A stretch of DNA of 64,000 nucleotides, from the NCBI RefSeq assembly GCF_026229185.1, contig NZ_JAGGJA010000015.1, forward strand, positions 15,537-79,536, in the 5' to 3' direction. The stretch is from Fodinibius salsisoli. Lineage in GTDB: Bacteria > Bacteroidota > Rhodothermia > Balneolales > Balneolaceae. The stretch's first letter is position 1, and each line of letters opens with the position of its first letter. The notes under the pieces were generated by a model, which did no database searches, was not told the origin of the DNA, and worked only from the letters and a program-made list of their open reading frames with translations. The position numbers and the translations under genes were made by a program. Shown in pieces: positions 54,531 to 64,000 of the stretch.

Positions 54531-54594
54531 TAGTTTAAGTAGTTTATCAAAAGAGGACTTGCCAGAACCGATTCTAACCATCTTCGAGTTCATT

Positions 54595-54660
54595 GCGCCC
54601 CGATAGTCTTCAGGGCGTCAGATTGAGCGCAGCGGAACGAAGTGGAGTGAAGTCGAAATG
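54595..54660. repeat. Intergenic repeat-like segment
   Basis: GCGCCC...GGGCGT hairpin followed by ATTGAGCGCAGCGGAACGAAG and AAGTCGAAATG, a string found in dispersed repeats of related genomes. No gene. Confidence 0.4.
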
Positions 54661-54803
54661 TTGACCAGTATTTCAAAGCCCTTAACAGCTATGGGATCCT
54701 CTTTTCAACTATTAACAAGTAACGCTCCCAATCTATTTGATGGGAAGTCCAATATTTAATTACTTCTATTATTCAAGTATTTCTTTAACAAGACTAATTT
54801 CAT

Positions 54804-57035
54804 ATGAACCATTCGCTACGTAATACAACCCAACTTCTGACTGCCGCGCTTCTCTGCTTTTTGTTTCTGTGGCCCGGACAAACGCATGCGCAACAGAAAG
54901 AACGGTATACAAACCTCAAAGACGCTCTTTTCAATAGCAAACTTCAGTCTTCTAACGGTCCCCGTAACGTCAATTGGATTGATAACGGTAACCGTTACTC
55001 TTATATGCAGCGCAACGAGGAGACCAATAGCATGGAAATCCGCGCCTACAATCCAGAGACCCAAGATGATGTGTTCATTTATAACAATAAAGACCATACC
55101 TTTCCCAATACGGATTCCACCTTTGAATATTCTTCTTTCCAGTGGTCACAGGATTCAAAGTACCTGGTTTTTCAATCGAACTTCCGCCCCGTGTACCGAC
55201 GCTCGGGCATATCCGATTATTATCTCTACTCTGTAGAAACCGAAAGTCTGCAACTTCTTGCAAAAGACGCCCGCACCGCTGAGCTTTCTCCTGATGGTCG
55301 TAAAATTAGCTACGAGCGAGACGGCGATCTCTTTGTTTATGATATTGCAAGTGGAAAGGAAACGCAGCTCACTGACAGTGGTAAAGAATTTTTCTACAAC
55401 GGCCGCTTTGGATGGGTCTACGAAGAAGAGTTTGGGCTGGCCCAGGCTTGGGAATGGTCCCCTGACAGCAAGTACATTGCCTACTGGCAGACCGATGAGC
55501 GCGATGTTCACATTTTCCAGATGACCGACTATGAAGGACATCATCCCGAGTATGAAAAGATTCCTTATCCGCAGGTAGGCGATGAGAACCCGTCTGTTAA
55601 TATTGGGGTAGTTAATGTAGAGACAACCGAAAAGCAGTGGATGGACGCTCCAGAGGACGGATACATTCCACGCATCTATTGGACCTCCGAAGAAGGACAG
55701 TTGGCGATGGTACACCTCAACCGTCCACAGACTCACCTCAAGCTTTTCTTTAGTGATGCAACTTCAGGCAGCAGTGAGCTTATTATGGAAGAACAATCGG
55801 ATGCCTGGATCGATGTGTTTGATTTCTTTGCCGGCATCAACCACCTGTTTTTCTTCCCAAAAGACAGCGAAGAATTTTTCTGGATTAGCGACCGCGACGG
55901 ATGGAGCCATATCTACCGGTACAACTATGATGGGGAAATCCAGAACCAGGTAACCCAAGGAGATTGGGAAGTTACCTATGTACACACCGTAGATTACGAA
56001 AACAGCAAAATTTATTATACCTCTACTGAAGAATCACCACTGGAGCGTCATCTGTATTCCATCAATTTCGATGGATCCAATAAAGAAAAACATACCGTCA
56101 CAGAAGGCCAGCATAACATCACAATGGGGCCTAACGGTAAATATTACCTGGATCGCTATTCGAATATCGCCACACCTACACAGGTAGAATTATGGAGCAC
56201 CGAAAACGGCCAAATCGAGACGCTCGAAGACAACGCTGATGTCAAAACCTTTACGAAATCGCACGTGTATGCCCCGAAAGAGCTCTTTTCTTTTACCACT
56301 TCTGACGGTCAGCAACTCGACGGGCATATGCTCAAACCTATCGACTTTGACTCCACCAAATCCTATCCACTGGTATTAAATATCTATGGAGGTCCGGGTG
56401 CACAGGGCGTTTACAACTCTTGGGCATCCTCCGGCTGGAGCCAGTACCTTGCCCAAGAGGGTTATGTAATTGTCAATGTTAATAACCGGGGAAGCGGTGG
56501 CTACGGCTCTGAATTTGAAAAAGTGGTTTATAAACAGCTTGGCAAGTGGGAAGCCCATGACTTTGTAGAGACCGCCCAGTATATGGGAGCCAAAAGTTGG
56601 GTTGACAGCACACGTATGGCTATCCGCGGACACAGTTATGGCGGATATATGGCTACCTATGCACTGTTTACCTATCCGGAGGTTTTTGAGGTTGGTATCT
56701 CAACTGCTCCGGTAACCAGTTGGGACCTTTATGACAGTATCTATGCGGAGCGATATATGGGACTTTGGGAGAATAACAAGGAAGGTTACAAAGCAAGTTC
56801 GTCCACGGCCCATGCCAAAAATTTAGACAGCCATCTGTTACTCTCTCATTCTACAATGGATGAAAACGTACACGTACAGAACACCATGCAGTTGTTGACT
56901 GCCCTCACAAGCGCCGGCAAAGACGTAGACTTACGTATTTTTCCACCGGGTGCACACGGCGTTGCTTTCAATACCGCCAGCTATCTGCTGCTATACAAAA
57001 CGTACGTGAACTACCTAAATGAGCATCTGAAATAG
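54804..57035 (+). CDS. Dipeptidyl-peptidase IV-like S9 peptidase, exported
   Basis: 743 aa with signal peptide (1-29, ending T-H-A-Q). N-terminal beta-propeller (about 60-480) and C-terminal alpha/beta-hydrolase domain with catalytic Ser611 in G-H-S-Y-G-G, Asp in T-M-D-E-N-V and His in G-A-H-G-V. Active-site Glu pair E-E seen in the propeller (Y-E-E-E-F) as in DPP-IV. Removes X-Pro or X-Ala dipeptides, a secreted nutrient protease. Confidence 0.95.
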   Translation: MNHSLRNTTQLLTAALLCFLFLWPGQTHAQQKERYTNLKDALFNSKLQSSNGPRNVNWIDNGNRYSYMQRNEETNSMEIRAYNPETQDDVFIYNNKDHTFPNTDSTFEYSSFQWSQDSKYLVFQSNFRPVYRRSGISDYYLYSVETESLQLLAKDARTAELSPDGRKISYERDGDLFVYDIASGKETQLTDSGKEFFYNGRFGWVYEEEFGLAQAWEWSPDSKYIAYWQTDERDVHIFQMTDYEGHHPEYEKIPYPQVGDENPSVNIGVVNVETTEKQWMDAPEDGYIPRIYWTSEEGQLAMVHLNRPQTHLKLFFSDATSGSSELIMEEQSDAWIDVFDFFAGINHLFFFPKDSEEFFWISDRDGWSHIYRYNYDGEIQNQVTQGDWEVTYVHTVDYENSKIYYTSTEESPLERHLYSINFDGSNKEKHTVTEGQHNITMGPNGKYYLDRYSNIATPTQVELWSTENGQIETLEDNADVKTFTKSHVYAPKELFSFTTSDGQQLDGHMLKPIDFDSTKSYPLVLNIYGGPGAQGVYNSWASSGWSQYLAQEGYVIVNVNNRGSGGYGSEFEKVVYKQLGKWEAHDFVETAQYMGAKSWVDSTRMAIRGHSYGGYMATYALFTYPEVFEVGISTAPVTSWDLYDSIYAERYMGLWENNKEGYKASSSTAHAKNLDSHLLLSHSTMDENVHVQNTMQLLTALTSAGKDVDLRIFPPGAHGVAFNTASYLLLYKTYVNYLNEHLK

Positions 57036-57058
57036 TACATCTGGGAATAAGGTATATG

Positions 57059-57089
57059 GGATATAAGGCAAATGACCTGTCTTATATCC
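57059..57089. terminator. Possible terminator after DPP-IV gene
   Basis: 9-bp stem GGATATAAG/CTTATATCC (57059-57067 with 57081-57089) then TTATTACC. Weak T-run; between convergent genes. Confidence 0.45.
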
Positions 57090-57119
57090 TTATTACCAAC
57101 TCATACTTCGTAGTTTTTT

Positions 57120-58058
57120 CTACCCCTCACTTCCATTTGTATCTCCATTAACCGGGCCTGCAAGCATGGTATCCAGTTTCTCACCACCACGGATTCCAAA
57201 ATCCAGCGTGCGGATGGGGAAGGGAATCATGATATCATTCTCATCAAATTTCTGTTTCAGTGCCATGATAGCCTCACTGCGCATATCCAGAAAGTCGGGA
57301 TTGGTTCGAAAGTTTACCCAGAAGCAGATCTTAAAGTTGACCGAGCTTCCTCCAAACTCCTCAAAGAAAAACAAAATGTCGCGGTCACTATTATAATTAT
57401 CAAGCTCTTCAATAGCCTCGACAGCCAGCTTACGCACTTTTTTGAGATCGTCTCCATATGAGACGCCGCAGGCAAGGTCGATACGGCGTTGTCCCTCAGC
57501 GGTAAAGTTGGTCAATGGATTTTCAAACACAATTTTATTGGGAATATAGACGATCTGACCTTGTGGCGTTTGTAAAATTGTATTTCGCAGATTGAGCTTC
57601 CGTACGGTACCATAAATATCTTTAGTTTCAATAATATCTCCGATACCAAAGGGGTGACGCAACGTTAAAATAATTCCTGAAATAAAATTCGAGGCAATAT
57701 CCTGAAATGCAAAACCTAAGGCCAAACCCACAATACCGGCACCGGCTAACAGAGAGGTAACCGCACCATCCAAATTCAGAACCCCCAAGGCAATAAAAAT
57801 ACCTACACCCACCACAAGGATTCCAGCAATCGTCTCCAGCAGGTCAATGACGGTCTTGTTCATCGTAGCCTTCGACAAGATTTTATGAACGGCCTTACGG
57901 ACCAGCTTACCGATACCAAAGAAGACGATAAGCACCAACAGGGCCATCACCATGGCGGGCAGCATTTCGATGAGCGTATCAAGCCATGACTCAAGCTTGG
58001 TCATCACCTTTTCGTTAAGCTTTGACCTAAAATCTTCGAACATGGTGGAGAAATTCAT
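57120..58058 (-). CDS. MscS-type small-conductance mechanosensitive channel
   Basis: 312 aa. N-terminal helix, three transmembrane segments with pore helix TM3 (G-A-G-I-V-G-L-A-L-G-F-A-F-Q-D), then beta domain with F-G-I-G-D-I-I-E and late alpha/beta domain. Opens under membrane tension to release solutes. Monocistronic. Confidence 0.93.
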   Translation of the reverse strand: MNFSTMFEDFRSKLNEKVMTKLESWLDTLIEMLPAMVMALLVLIVFFGIGKLVRKAVHKILSKATMNKTVIDLLETIAGILVVGVGIFIALGVLNLDGAVTSLLAGAGIVGLALGFAFQDIASNFISGIILTLRHPFGIGDIIETKDIYGTVRKLNLRNTILQTPQGQIVYIPNKIVFENPLTNFTAEGQRRIDLACGVSYGDDLKKVRKLAVEAIEELDNYNSDRDILFFFEEFGGSSVNFKICFWVNFRTNPDFLDMRSEAIMALKQKFDENDIMIPFPIRTLDFGIRGGEKLDTMLAGPVNGDTNGSEG

Positions 58059-58252
58059 TGAATTATTTTTTTATTGCCAATTCTTGTTTCTCGACGTTAA
58101 AATCAATATATCTGTATATAAATCATAATGTTTTTATCAAACTTTGTGAACCGATGCCATCGATAAGAAACTATTGGTAAAAGGAATGGTCTCACAAGAT
58201 TTGTATGTTTTGTGTTCTACTCAAGAAAGCTAATCTTAATATTATTACTGAT

Positions 58253-58669
58253 ATGCCAAAACGAAAAGCAAAATCGACGTGGAATGGAGATTTAAAAAAT
58301 GGAAAAGGTAAAATGTCATTTGGCAGCGGCGCCTATGAAGGGGCCTATTCCTTTAAATCACGATTTGAAGAAGGCACCGGCACGAACCCCGAAGAACTAA
58401 TCGGGGCGGCCCACTCCGGCTGTTTCTCCATGGCTTTGTCGGCCGACATAGCGGATGCCGGCTACAGTCCTGAATCGGTGACAACCAGCGCTGAAGTATC
58501 TTTGGAAGGCGGTTCCATAACAACCATCCTGTTAAAGACGGAAGCAAGTGTCCCGGATATTGATGAGGATACTTTCCAGGAAATTGCAGAGGGATCCAAA
58601 GAAAACTGCCCGGTATCCAAAGCATTAGCCGGCGTAGATATTAAGCTGGACGCTTCCTTACAAAGTTGA
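58253..58669 (+). CDS. OsmC-family hydroperoxide reductase
   Basis: 138 aa starting at ATG 58253; the upstream frame start at 58205 is unlikely. Cys57 (A-A-H-S-G-C-F) and Cys119 (E-N-C-P-V-S-K) are the redox pair. G-T-G-T-N-P-E-E motif marks the OsmC subgroup, distinct from the 15457 protein. Detoxifies organic hydroperoxides. Confidence 0.93.
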   Translation: MPKRKAKSTWNGDLKNGKGKMSFGSGAYEGAYSFKSRFEEGTGTNPEELIGAAHSGCFSMALSADIADAGYSPESVTTSAEVSLEGGSITTILLKTEASVPDIDEDTFQEIAEGSKENCPVSKALAGVDIKLDASLQS

Positions 58670-58722
58670 TCCAGTCATTTAGATATTTGGTGGTTATGGT
58701 TATCTGTGGAACAACACCCGCT

Positions 58723-58784
58723 GTGATAAGCGTCCACGCTTATCACTAATGGGCATATTTATTTCAAGCGTGGAAGCTTGAAAT
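58723..58784. repeat. Two palindromes in the intergenic gap
   Basis: GTGATAAGCGT/ACGCTTATCAC (58723-58746, 11-bp perfect arms) and ATTTCAAGC/GCTTGAAAT (58761-58784, 9-bp arms). They share the GCGTGGA-like middle, suggesting a repeat unit. Confidence 0.5.
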
Positions 58785-58846
58785 AGCAATTATTAGTTGC
58801 TCACTATTAGCATCCAACCACTAAATAGGTATAAGCTGTTTATTGA

Positions 58847-58875
58847 AAGGGATGCCAGTTCAACTGGCATCCCTT
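58847..58875 (+). terminator. Hairpin ahead of the AhpC/TSA gene
   Basis: 12-bp perfect stem AAGGGATGCCAG/CTGGCATCCCTT (58847-58858 with 58864-58875), loop TTCAA, followed by ATTTTC. May end the osmC-like transcript 180 bp upstream. Confidence 0.55.
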
Positions 58876-58936
58876 ATTTTCGTAAGAAAGAATTGCTTCA
58901 ACTCATCTTATAGTTACCTTCTAATTAAACTCCCGA

Positions 58937-59590
58937 ATGTATATGAAACACCTTTTTTTCTCTATAACAGTGGTTTTGGCCCTGTTGTGCAGCTCCCTCC
59001 TGACCAAAGCACAACCTATAGTTGCTGAAAATGCGGAGTCCGTCAATCCAGTACTCACCGGTACAACCATACCCGATGTGACCATCACGGCATTGGATGG
59101 CAGCGAACAAGAACTTCGAGACCTTGTTTCCCAAAAGCCAACCGTACTTATCTTTTACCGCGGTGGATGGTGTCCTTTCTGTAACAGGCACCTGGCCGAA
59201 GTACAAAAAGCCTCCCAAGATCTTACTCAAATGGGCTACCAGATAATTGGTATTAGTCCAGACAAAGCAGAATTCCTTAGAGAAAGCACTCAAAAGCACA
59301 ACCTTTCTTACTCCTTGGTTTCCGACAGTCGCATGGCAGCCTCGAAAGCCTTTGGACTGGCCTATAAAATGGATAAAGAGACGATCAAACAGTATAAAGC
59401 CAATGGCCTTGATTTAGCCGAACGCACGGGTAATGACCACTATATGCTTCCGGTGCCTGCTCTTTACCTCGTCAATCCCGATGGACTGATTACCTTTCAG
59501 TATGTCAACCCCAATTACAGAACACGCATTAAATCTGAGGTTTTGCTTACTGCAGCTCAAGTTTATTTACCAGAATCAGCATCAAATTGA
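58937..59590 (+). CDS. Exported AhpC/TSA-type thiol peroxidase
   Basis: 217 aa; ATG at 58937 or 58943. Signal peptide (about 3-26, ending T-K-A-Q). Thioredoxin-fold with G-G-W-C-P-F-C (Cys79/Cys82). The Cys-x-x-Cys arrangement is like Tpx/Bcp-related disulfide proteins. Probably reduces peroxides or handles periplasmic thiols. Adjacent to rlmN. Confidence 0.85.
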   Translation: MYMKHLFFSITVVLALLCSSLLTKAQPIVAENAESVNPVLTGTTIPDVTITALDGSEQELRDLVSQKPTVLIFYRGGWCPFCNRHLAEVQKASQDLTQMGYQIIGISPDKAEFLRESTQKHNLSYSLVSDSRMAASKAFGLAYKMDKETIKQYKANGLDLAERTGNDHYMLPVPALYLVNPDGLITFQYVNPNYRTRIKSEVLLTAAQVYLPESASN

Positions 59591-59662
59591 TGCTACCCAA
59601 AGCAATAAAGTCCTTAAAACATAGGTTAACAACCCTGCCTGAATCTTTGTATCTTTGGGCTT

Positions 59663-60775
59663 ATGACTACTCAAGCCGATACCAAAGAAAAAATCAACCT
59701 TAAAGACCTAACCAAGCAGGAACTGCAGGATTTTAGTGCCGATATGGGGCTGGCTTCCTATCGCAGTGACCAGCTGTTTCAATGGCTCTATCAAAAGGGC
59801 GTGCACAGCTTCGATGAGATGACGAACCTCTCCAAAGATCTGCGCAGCCAGCTTAAAGAGGTCGCGCAGGTTCCCACCATCCAACATGTTCGTCAACAGG
59901 AATCCAAGGATGGCACCATCAAATTTCTTTTTGAACTGCAGGGTGATGAGGGTCATAAGGTTGAGTCGGTACTTATCCCTGACTTTTACCCGGATGGAGC
60001 CGCCAACAGGCTTACGGTTTGTGTCTCATCCCAGGTAGGCTGTGTGTTTGGATGCTCATTCTGCGCGACTGGCAAGATGGGCTTTTTCCGTAGTCTTACG
60101 CATGGAGAAATTGTCGATCAGGTGCAGTATATCGATCAACTATGTGAAGAAAAGTTTGGGAAAGGCATCACCAACATTGTGTATATGGGTATGGGCGAGC
60201 CCCTGCATAATTATAAAGCGATCGTCAATTCCGCCTCCATCATTATGGATGAACTGAGTATTGGCCTTTCTCCCAAGCGCATTACCGTTTCTACCGTAGG
60301 ACTCACCAAGCAGATTAAGCAGCTTGCGGATGAACGGCAGCCCTTCAACCTGGCAATCTCGCTCCACGCGGCCAACGATGAAAAGCGGGATGAGATTATG
60401 CCCATCAACAGCTCGATGAACCTGGAAAAACTGAAAGAGGCCGTCCAATACTATTACACCAAGCTTCACCGGCCGATCACCTACGAATATCTGCTGTTTG
60501 ATAATTTCAATGACTCTCCAAAAGACGCTCAACAGCTAGCTGACATTGTGCAGTGGGTGCCCAGCAAAGTAAACATCATCATGTATAATGATGTAGCAGG
60601 CGTGGCCCTAAAAGGCGCCCGTGAAAACCGACTGGATACCTTTATGCAGGAATTAATTAAAAGAGACGTCACGGCCACGGTCCGTCGCAGCCGGGGCGAT
60701 GATATCGACGCCGGGTGTGGACAACTAGCCATCAAAGAGGGGCAACCCAAAGGAAAAAGTATCCGCAATAATTGA
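59663..60775 (+). CDS. rlmN: Dual-specificity RNA methyltransferase RlmN
   Basis: 370 aa radical-SAM enzyme. [4Fe-4S] Cys127, Cys131, Cys134 in C-V-F-G-C-S-F-C, resolving/methyl-carrying Cys352 in D-A-G-C-G-Q-L near the C-terminus, G-M-G-E-P motif. Methylates A2503 of 23S rRNA and A37 of some tRNAs. Confidence 0.97.
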   Translation: MTTQADTKEKINLKDLTKQELQDFSADMGLASYRSDQLFQWLYQKGVHSFDEMTNLSKDLRSQLKEVAQVPTIQHVRQQESKDGTIKFLFELQGDEGHKVESVLIPDFYPDGAANRLTVCVSSQVGCVFGCSFCATGKMGFFRSLTHGEIVDQVQYIDQLCEEKFGKGITNIVYMGMGEPLHNYKAIVNSASIIMDELSIGLSPKRITVSTVGLTKQIKQLADERQPFNLAISLHAANDEKRDEIMPINSSMNLEKLKEAVQYYYTKLHRPITYEYLLFDNFNDSPKDAQQLADIVQWVPSKVNIIMYNDVAGVALKGARENRLDTFMQELIKRDVTATVRRSRGDDIDAGCGQLAIKEGQPKGKSIRNN

Positions 60776-60859
60776 TATCCCTTTGACAATTTTTTAGTTC
60801 ATTAATTGTCTTCAGGCGATTGCTACGCTCGCAATGACCGTCCTTTTTCTGCCAACCTA

Positions 60860-61954
60860 TCAATCATGGATAAAGTTCAGCAGGCGATTAAAGCGGGGTA
60901 GCCAGCGTTCACTATCCCAGGAGAAGTAGATCATCCCCGCTTTACCCACCACATGCGACTGAGGCACAAATCCCCAGAAGCGGCTATCTTCACTATTATC
61001 GCGGTTATCACCCATCATAAAATAATAGTCCTGCTGAATGGTATACTCGTTGGTTTGCTCTCCATTAATAACAAACTGTTCTCCATTTCGCTGTACGCTG
61101 TTGCCCTCGTACCGGGCAATGATATTTTCGTACACATGATAGTTTTCGGGGGTTAACCTTACTGTTTGCCCTTTGGATGGCACCACGGTTGACGGCAGGT
61201 GATGATGGTTATTAAATCCACTTGAGAAACTAAAGCCCCGACGGTCATACTCATTAAAACCGTCTGGAAGCACAAATGGAGATACATTTGTCACTTCCGG
61301 CCAGCCTTGTACCGTTTCGGCTACCTGTTTGCTCATCTCAATACGGTAGGTTCCAGAGGATCCATTTTGAGATTGATAGAGGGTACCTCCGGCGGCTTCT
61401 ACTTTGGCCGCACTCAGCCGTACACGGTCGCGAACCTGCACATTATAGATTTGCTGGATTCCCGGAAAAGGCTGCGCCTGGTTTCCATTTACAAAAAGCT
61501 GCTTGTCGTCAATAGAAAGAGTATCGCCGGGCATACCCACTGCTCGTTTAATGTAATTGGTCTTGGCAGCAATGGGGGTAATATCAATTGGATAGTTAAA
61601 CACCACAATATCATTCCGTTCAATATCTTCAAACCCCGGGATGCGCGTCCACGGCAACACCAACCCGGGCAGGTAAATATTGGTAAACGGTATACCCAAC
61701 ACCATGGGTGTACGAGGTCCATAGTTCATTTTGGAGACAATCAGAAAGTCCCCGGTCATCAGGGTTTTCTCCATAGATGGGGTGGGAATACGATACGCTT
61801 CAAAAAAGAACGTACGAATAATGAGGGCAGCCACCGCCGCAAATAGAAGAGCATCGGCCCATTCTCTAAGCCAGCTTTTTGCCTTCTCATTCTGATTATG
61901 CTTCCGGCGATTTCGCCGTTTTTGACGTTCTTCTTTCGTTAATTGATTTGCCAA
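60860..61954 (-). CDS. lepB: Signal peptidase I
   Basis: 364 aa; initiates at TTG 61954, supported by AAGGAG (61960-61965) 5 nt upstream and no nearer ATG before Met61. One N-terminal transmembrane helix (about 33-50), catalytic Ser60 in P-T-P-S-M and Lys136 in Y-I-K-R-A-V-G-M-P-G. A long insert precedes the C-terminal G-D-N-R-D-N-S motif, as in larger Bacteroidota SPases. Cleaves exported precursors at the membrane. Confidence 0.96.
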   Translation of the reverse strand: MANQLTKEERQKRRNRRKHNQNEKAKSWLREWADALLFAAVAALIIRTFFFEAYRIPTPSMEKTLMTGDFLIVSKMNYGPRTPMVLGIPFTNIYLPGLVLPWTRIPGFEDIERNDIVVFNYPIDITPIAAKTNYIKRAVGMPGDTLSIDDKQLFVNGNQAQPFPGIQQIYNVQVRDRVRLSAAKVEAAGGTLYQSQNGSSGTYRIEMSKQVAETVQGWPEVTNVSPFVLPDGFNEYDRRGFSFSSGFNNHHHLPSTVVPSKGQTVRLTPENYHVYENIIARYEGNSVQRNGEQFVINGEQTNEYTIQQDYYFMMGDNRDNSEDSRFWGFVPQSHVVGKAGMIYFSWDSERWLPRFNRLLNFIHD

Positions 61955-61959
61955 AGTAA

Positions 61960-61965
61960 CTCCTT
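61960..61965 (-). promoter_or_regulatory. Shine-Dalgarno site fixing the TTG start of lepB
   Basis: AAGGAG on the minus strand, 5 nt before the TTG at 61954. It decides the start of a gene whose first in-frame ATG lies too far downstream. Confidence 0.7.
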
Positions 61966-61986
61966 ATATCGTTCTAACTGTAAAAT

Positions 61987-62571
61987 TTAGTAGCTCATAC
62001 CCGGTGGTGAGGAAATCTCCTTCGTCCGGTATTGTCCATCTTTATGTGTAACGTTAAACCACTTTTTGCGCTCAATAGAGTAGTAATAATCCTGATAAGG
62101 AGGAAGGTCTTCTATAGCCATCATTTCCTTTGCAAAGTATCGCTTAATCTGTGGCATCAAATCGATATATTTACTGGCCCCCGCATACACCAATCCCCGA
62201 CCAAAAGGTCCGTCGATATCAAGAAGCATCATGGGGATACTGTCATCCACGACAAACCAGTATTCAAATTGAATAGCTTGTGCAGGACGAAAATCTTCTT
62301 TGTTAATCAGGTCGCCAATAGTCTTGGTGGGATCTCCGTAGAGTCCCTGCAGCCGGGCTCGAATTTCATTAGTCTGGCGCTCATCCAGAACAGTTCTACC
62401 GTAAAAGCCTTTGCCCACCCACTTGATATCCTCAAACTCATTTGAAAACCATGCTTTCTTGTCATCACCAATTTTGGTGATTTCCGGTTCTTCAAACTGT
62501 GCCTGACCTGTAGCAACAAAGACGGCTATTAATACAACGGTTAGTGATAAAGATTTCAATACTGTTCGCAT
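61987..62571 (-). CDS. Exported protein of unknown function
   Basis: 194 aa with a signal peptide (1-24, ending G-Q-A-Q). Mature part has Q-F-E-Y-W-F-V and G-P-F-G-R-G-L-V segments, aromatic-rich, no known motif. No lipobox. 32 bp downstream of lepA-side gap and 33 bp before lepB (same strand), so it may be part of the lepA-lepB operon. Function cannot be assigned. Confidence 0.7.
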   Translation of the reverse strand: MRTVLKSLSLTVVLIAVFVATGQAQFEEPEITKIGDDKKAWFSNEFEDIKWVGKGFYGRTVLDERQTNEIRARLQGLYGDPTKTIGDLINKEDFRPAQAIQFEYWFVVDDSIPMMLLDIDGPFGRGLVYAGASKYIDLMPQIKRYFAKEMMAIEDLPPYQDYYYSIERKKWFNVTHKDGQYRTKEISSPPGMSY

Positions 62572-62650
62572 CAGATATAAATTAGTAAATGAAAATTGTG
62601 GTTGTTGTAACGTTTGTGATAGCCGGTTATTACCAGCTATCCATTAAAAT

Positions 62651-64000
62651 TTAATTGTCTTCATCCATAGACAGAACAGCAAGAAACGCCTCTTGAGGTA
62701 CTTCTACGGTTCCCACCTGTTTCATCCTTTTCTTCCCTTCCTTCTGCTTCTCTAAAAGCTTTCGCTTCCTGGAAACATCACCGCCATAACATTTGGCAGT
62801 TACATCTTTGCGGATAGCCGGTATTGTTTCCCGGGCTATCACATTAGAGCCTATCGCTGCCTGAATAGGCACTTTAAACTGGTGTCTTGAAATCAGCTCT
62901 TTAAGTTTCTTGCAAAGCTTACGTCCCAGTTCGTAGGCTTTGTCTCGATGGATAATACTTGAAAGGGCATCGACGGGGTCGCCATTGAGCAGAATATCCA
63001 ACCGGACCAAATCGCCCTCTCTGTACTCCAAAAACTCATAATCCAGCGAAGCATAACCCCGCGTACCACTTTTAAGCCGATCATAAAAATCAAAAACCAC
63101 TTCAGCCATCGGCAGCTCATAAGTAATATCAACCCGCTGGCTCTGCATGTGGATCTGGTTGACGTACTTGCCGCGCTTTTCCTCGCACAACTTCATTACC
63201 GGACCAATATAATCGGAGGGCGTAATTATACTCGCCTGGATGTACGGCTCATAGACGGCATCTACCTTCCCGGGATCCGGCATCTCACTGGGATTGTCAA
63301 CGGTAATAATCTTCTGCTCGTTTTTTTCGGTCATGTGCACTTCGTACTCCACGTTCGGCACGGTGGTCACAATATCGATATCGAACTCACGATCCAATCG
63401 CTCCTGCACAATTTCCATGTGGAGCATACCCAGGAAACCCGCCCTGAAACCAAAGCCCAGTGCCTTTGAAGTCTCCGGCTGATAGGTCAATGATGCATCA
63501 TTCAACTGCAACTTTTCCAGGGCCGACCGCAGGTCTTCAAAATCATCCGACTGCGTAGGGAACAGTCCACTGAATACCATCGGCTTTGGCTCTTGGTAGC
63601 CCGGAATGGGCTTATCCGCTGGATTTTTAGTCGTCGTCAACGTATCACCCACACGAGCATCTTCCAGCGATTTCACGCTTCCAATGACATACCCTACATC
63701 CCCGGCCTCTAACTTGTCGGCCTTCACCTTCTTGAGTTTCAGATGGCCAACCTCTTCGGCTTCATAATCTTTATCGGTCGCCATAAAATGGATGCCATCG
63801 CCCTGGTGAAGGGTGCCTTCCATTACGCGAACATATACAATGGATCCGCGGTAGGTATTAAAAACGGAATCAAAGATGAGGGCGCGCAACGGCTTGTCGG
63901 CTTCTCGCGAGGGACCTGGGATACGTTCTACAATCGCTTCTAAAAGTTCGTCTACCCCTTCGCCCGTCTTTCCGGAAACCTGGAGAATATCTTCATGATC
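62651..64000 (-). CDS. lepA: Elongation factor 4 (LepA), 5' part outside window
   Basis: The frame stays open to the right edge, so 450 C-terminal residues are seen. G3-onward GTPase is outside; visible are [15 protein letters not shown] (domain G/II junction), the EF-G-like domains, the LepA-specific [14 protein letters not shown] and the C-terminal domain. Back-translocates ribosomes or helps initiation under stress. Followed by the unknown exported protein and lepB, the classic lepA-lepB neighbourhood. Confidence 0.97.
   Translation of the reverse strand, partial: DHEDILQVSGKTGEGVDELLEAIVERIPGPSREADKPLRALIFDSVFNTYRGSIVYVRVMEGTLHQGDGIHFMATDKDYEAEEVGHLKLKKVKADKLEAGDVGYVIGSVKSLEDARVGDTLTTTKNPADKPIPGYQEPKPMVFSGLFPTQSDDFEDLRSALEKLQLNDASLTYQPETSKALGFGFRAGFLGMLHMEIVQERLDREFDIDIVTTVPNVEYEVHMTEKNEQKIITVDNPSEMPDPGKVDAVYEPYIQASIITPSDYIGPVMKLCEEKRGKYVNQIHMQSQRVDITYELPMAEVVFDFYDRLKSGTRGYASLDYEFLEYREGDLVRLDILLNGDPVDALSSIIHRDKAYELGRKLCKKLKELISRHQFKVPIQAAIGSNVIARETIPAIRKDVTAKCYGGDVSRKRKLLEKQKEGKKRMKQVGTVEVPQEAFLAVLSMDEDN

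Overview
The window looks like chromosomal DNA of a moderately AT-rich Gram-negative bacterium of the Bacteroidota/Rhodothermota/Balneolota group. A Balneolales-like organism (Fodinibius/Gracilimonas type) is my best guess, but that is inference. Supporting signs: a secreted TIG adhesin with a CxxC module typical of Bacteroidota surface proteins, mostly SD-less starts in AT-rich leaders, an Hc1-like mini-histone, an LpxH-type lipid A enzyme, many secreted M16/S9 peptidases, and palindromic intergenic repeats. Nearly everything is chromosomal housekeeping or cell-envelope biology. No rRNA, tRNA, IS element or CRISPR array was found.

Layout. 1-2349: 3' end of a repetitive TIG-domain surface protein. 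2420-8830: an AT-rich island with the most unusual content, a double-glycine-leader peptide export locus. It holds an atypical LuxR-type regulator with a degenerate receiver, two tiny monocistronic GG-leader peptide genes (3653-3844 and 4073-4252), a HlyD-type adaptor, a C39-peptidase ABC exporter, and a small HTH protein that looks frameshifted. Both peptide genes carry the same 15-bp box about 95 bp upstream and their own strong terminator. The peptide cores are Leu/Gly-rich, Cys-free and anionic, unlike typical cationic bacteriocins, and no immunity gene is obvious. 8850-12486: a secreted M16 peptidase pair (one active, one without the zinc motif). 12616-19962: small membrane protein, DinB-fold protein, a glycosyltransferase/LpxH-like pair, OsmC protein, KirBac-type potassium channel and glycine decarboxylase GcvP. 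20222-26582: secreted Ig/LVIVD and beta-propeller proteins, a ZIP transporter with a DtxR-like palindrome upstream, a single-domain response regulator, a fatty-acid desaturase and a membrane protein. 26599-30269 (minus): the YdbT/YdbS bPH pair, an Hc1-like mini-histone and a UMF1-type MFS transporter.

30387-38648: accessory-looking stretch with long non-coding gaps, a degenerate ~22-bp repeat array, dispersed inverted repeats, a Gfo/Idh/MocA oxidoreductase, a Kelch protein, a 5'-nucleotidase, a quinone oxidoreductase, a CynX-like transporter and a YceI protein. 38725-47974: DEAD-box helicase, sterol-desaturase-like hydroxylase, DUF368 (PopT-type) transporter, Pcm, a large AsmA protein and a V8-like serine protease. 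48214-52829: CysS, Lgt and phosphoglucomutase. 53013-54530: a CCC1/VIT and ZIP metal-transporter pair. 54804-64000: DPP-IV-like peptidase, MscS channel, second OsmC protein, AhpC/TSA thiol protein, RlmN, signal peptidase I, an exported unknown protein, and LepA cut by the right edge.

How they work together: in the peptide locus, the regulator is expected to act on the peptide promoters through the shared box, and the C39 domain to remove the leaders after GG while HlyD/ABC (with an unlinked outer-membrane channel) exports the cores. Elsewhere the themes are envelope maintenance (LpxH-like, Lgt, LepB, AsmA, DUF368), metal homeostasis (two ZIPs, one CCC1) and oxidative-stress defence (two OsmC proteins, AhpC/TSA).
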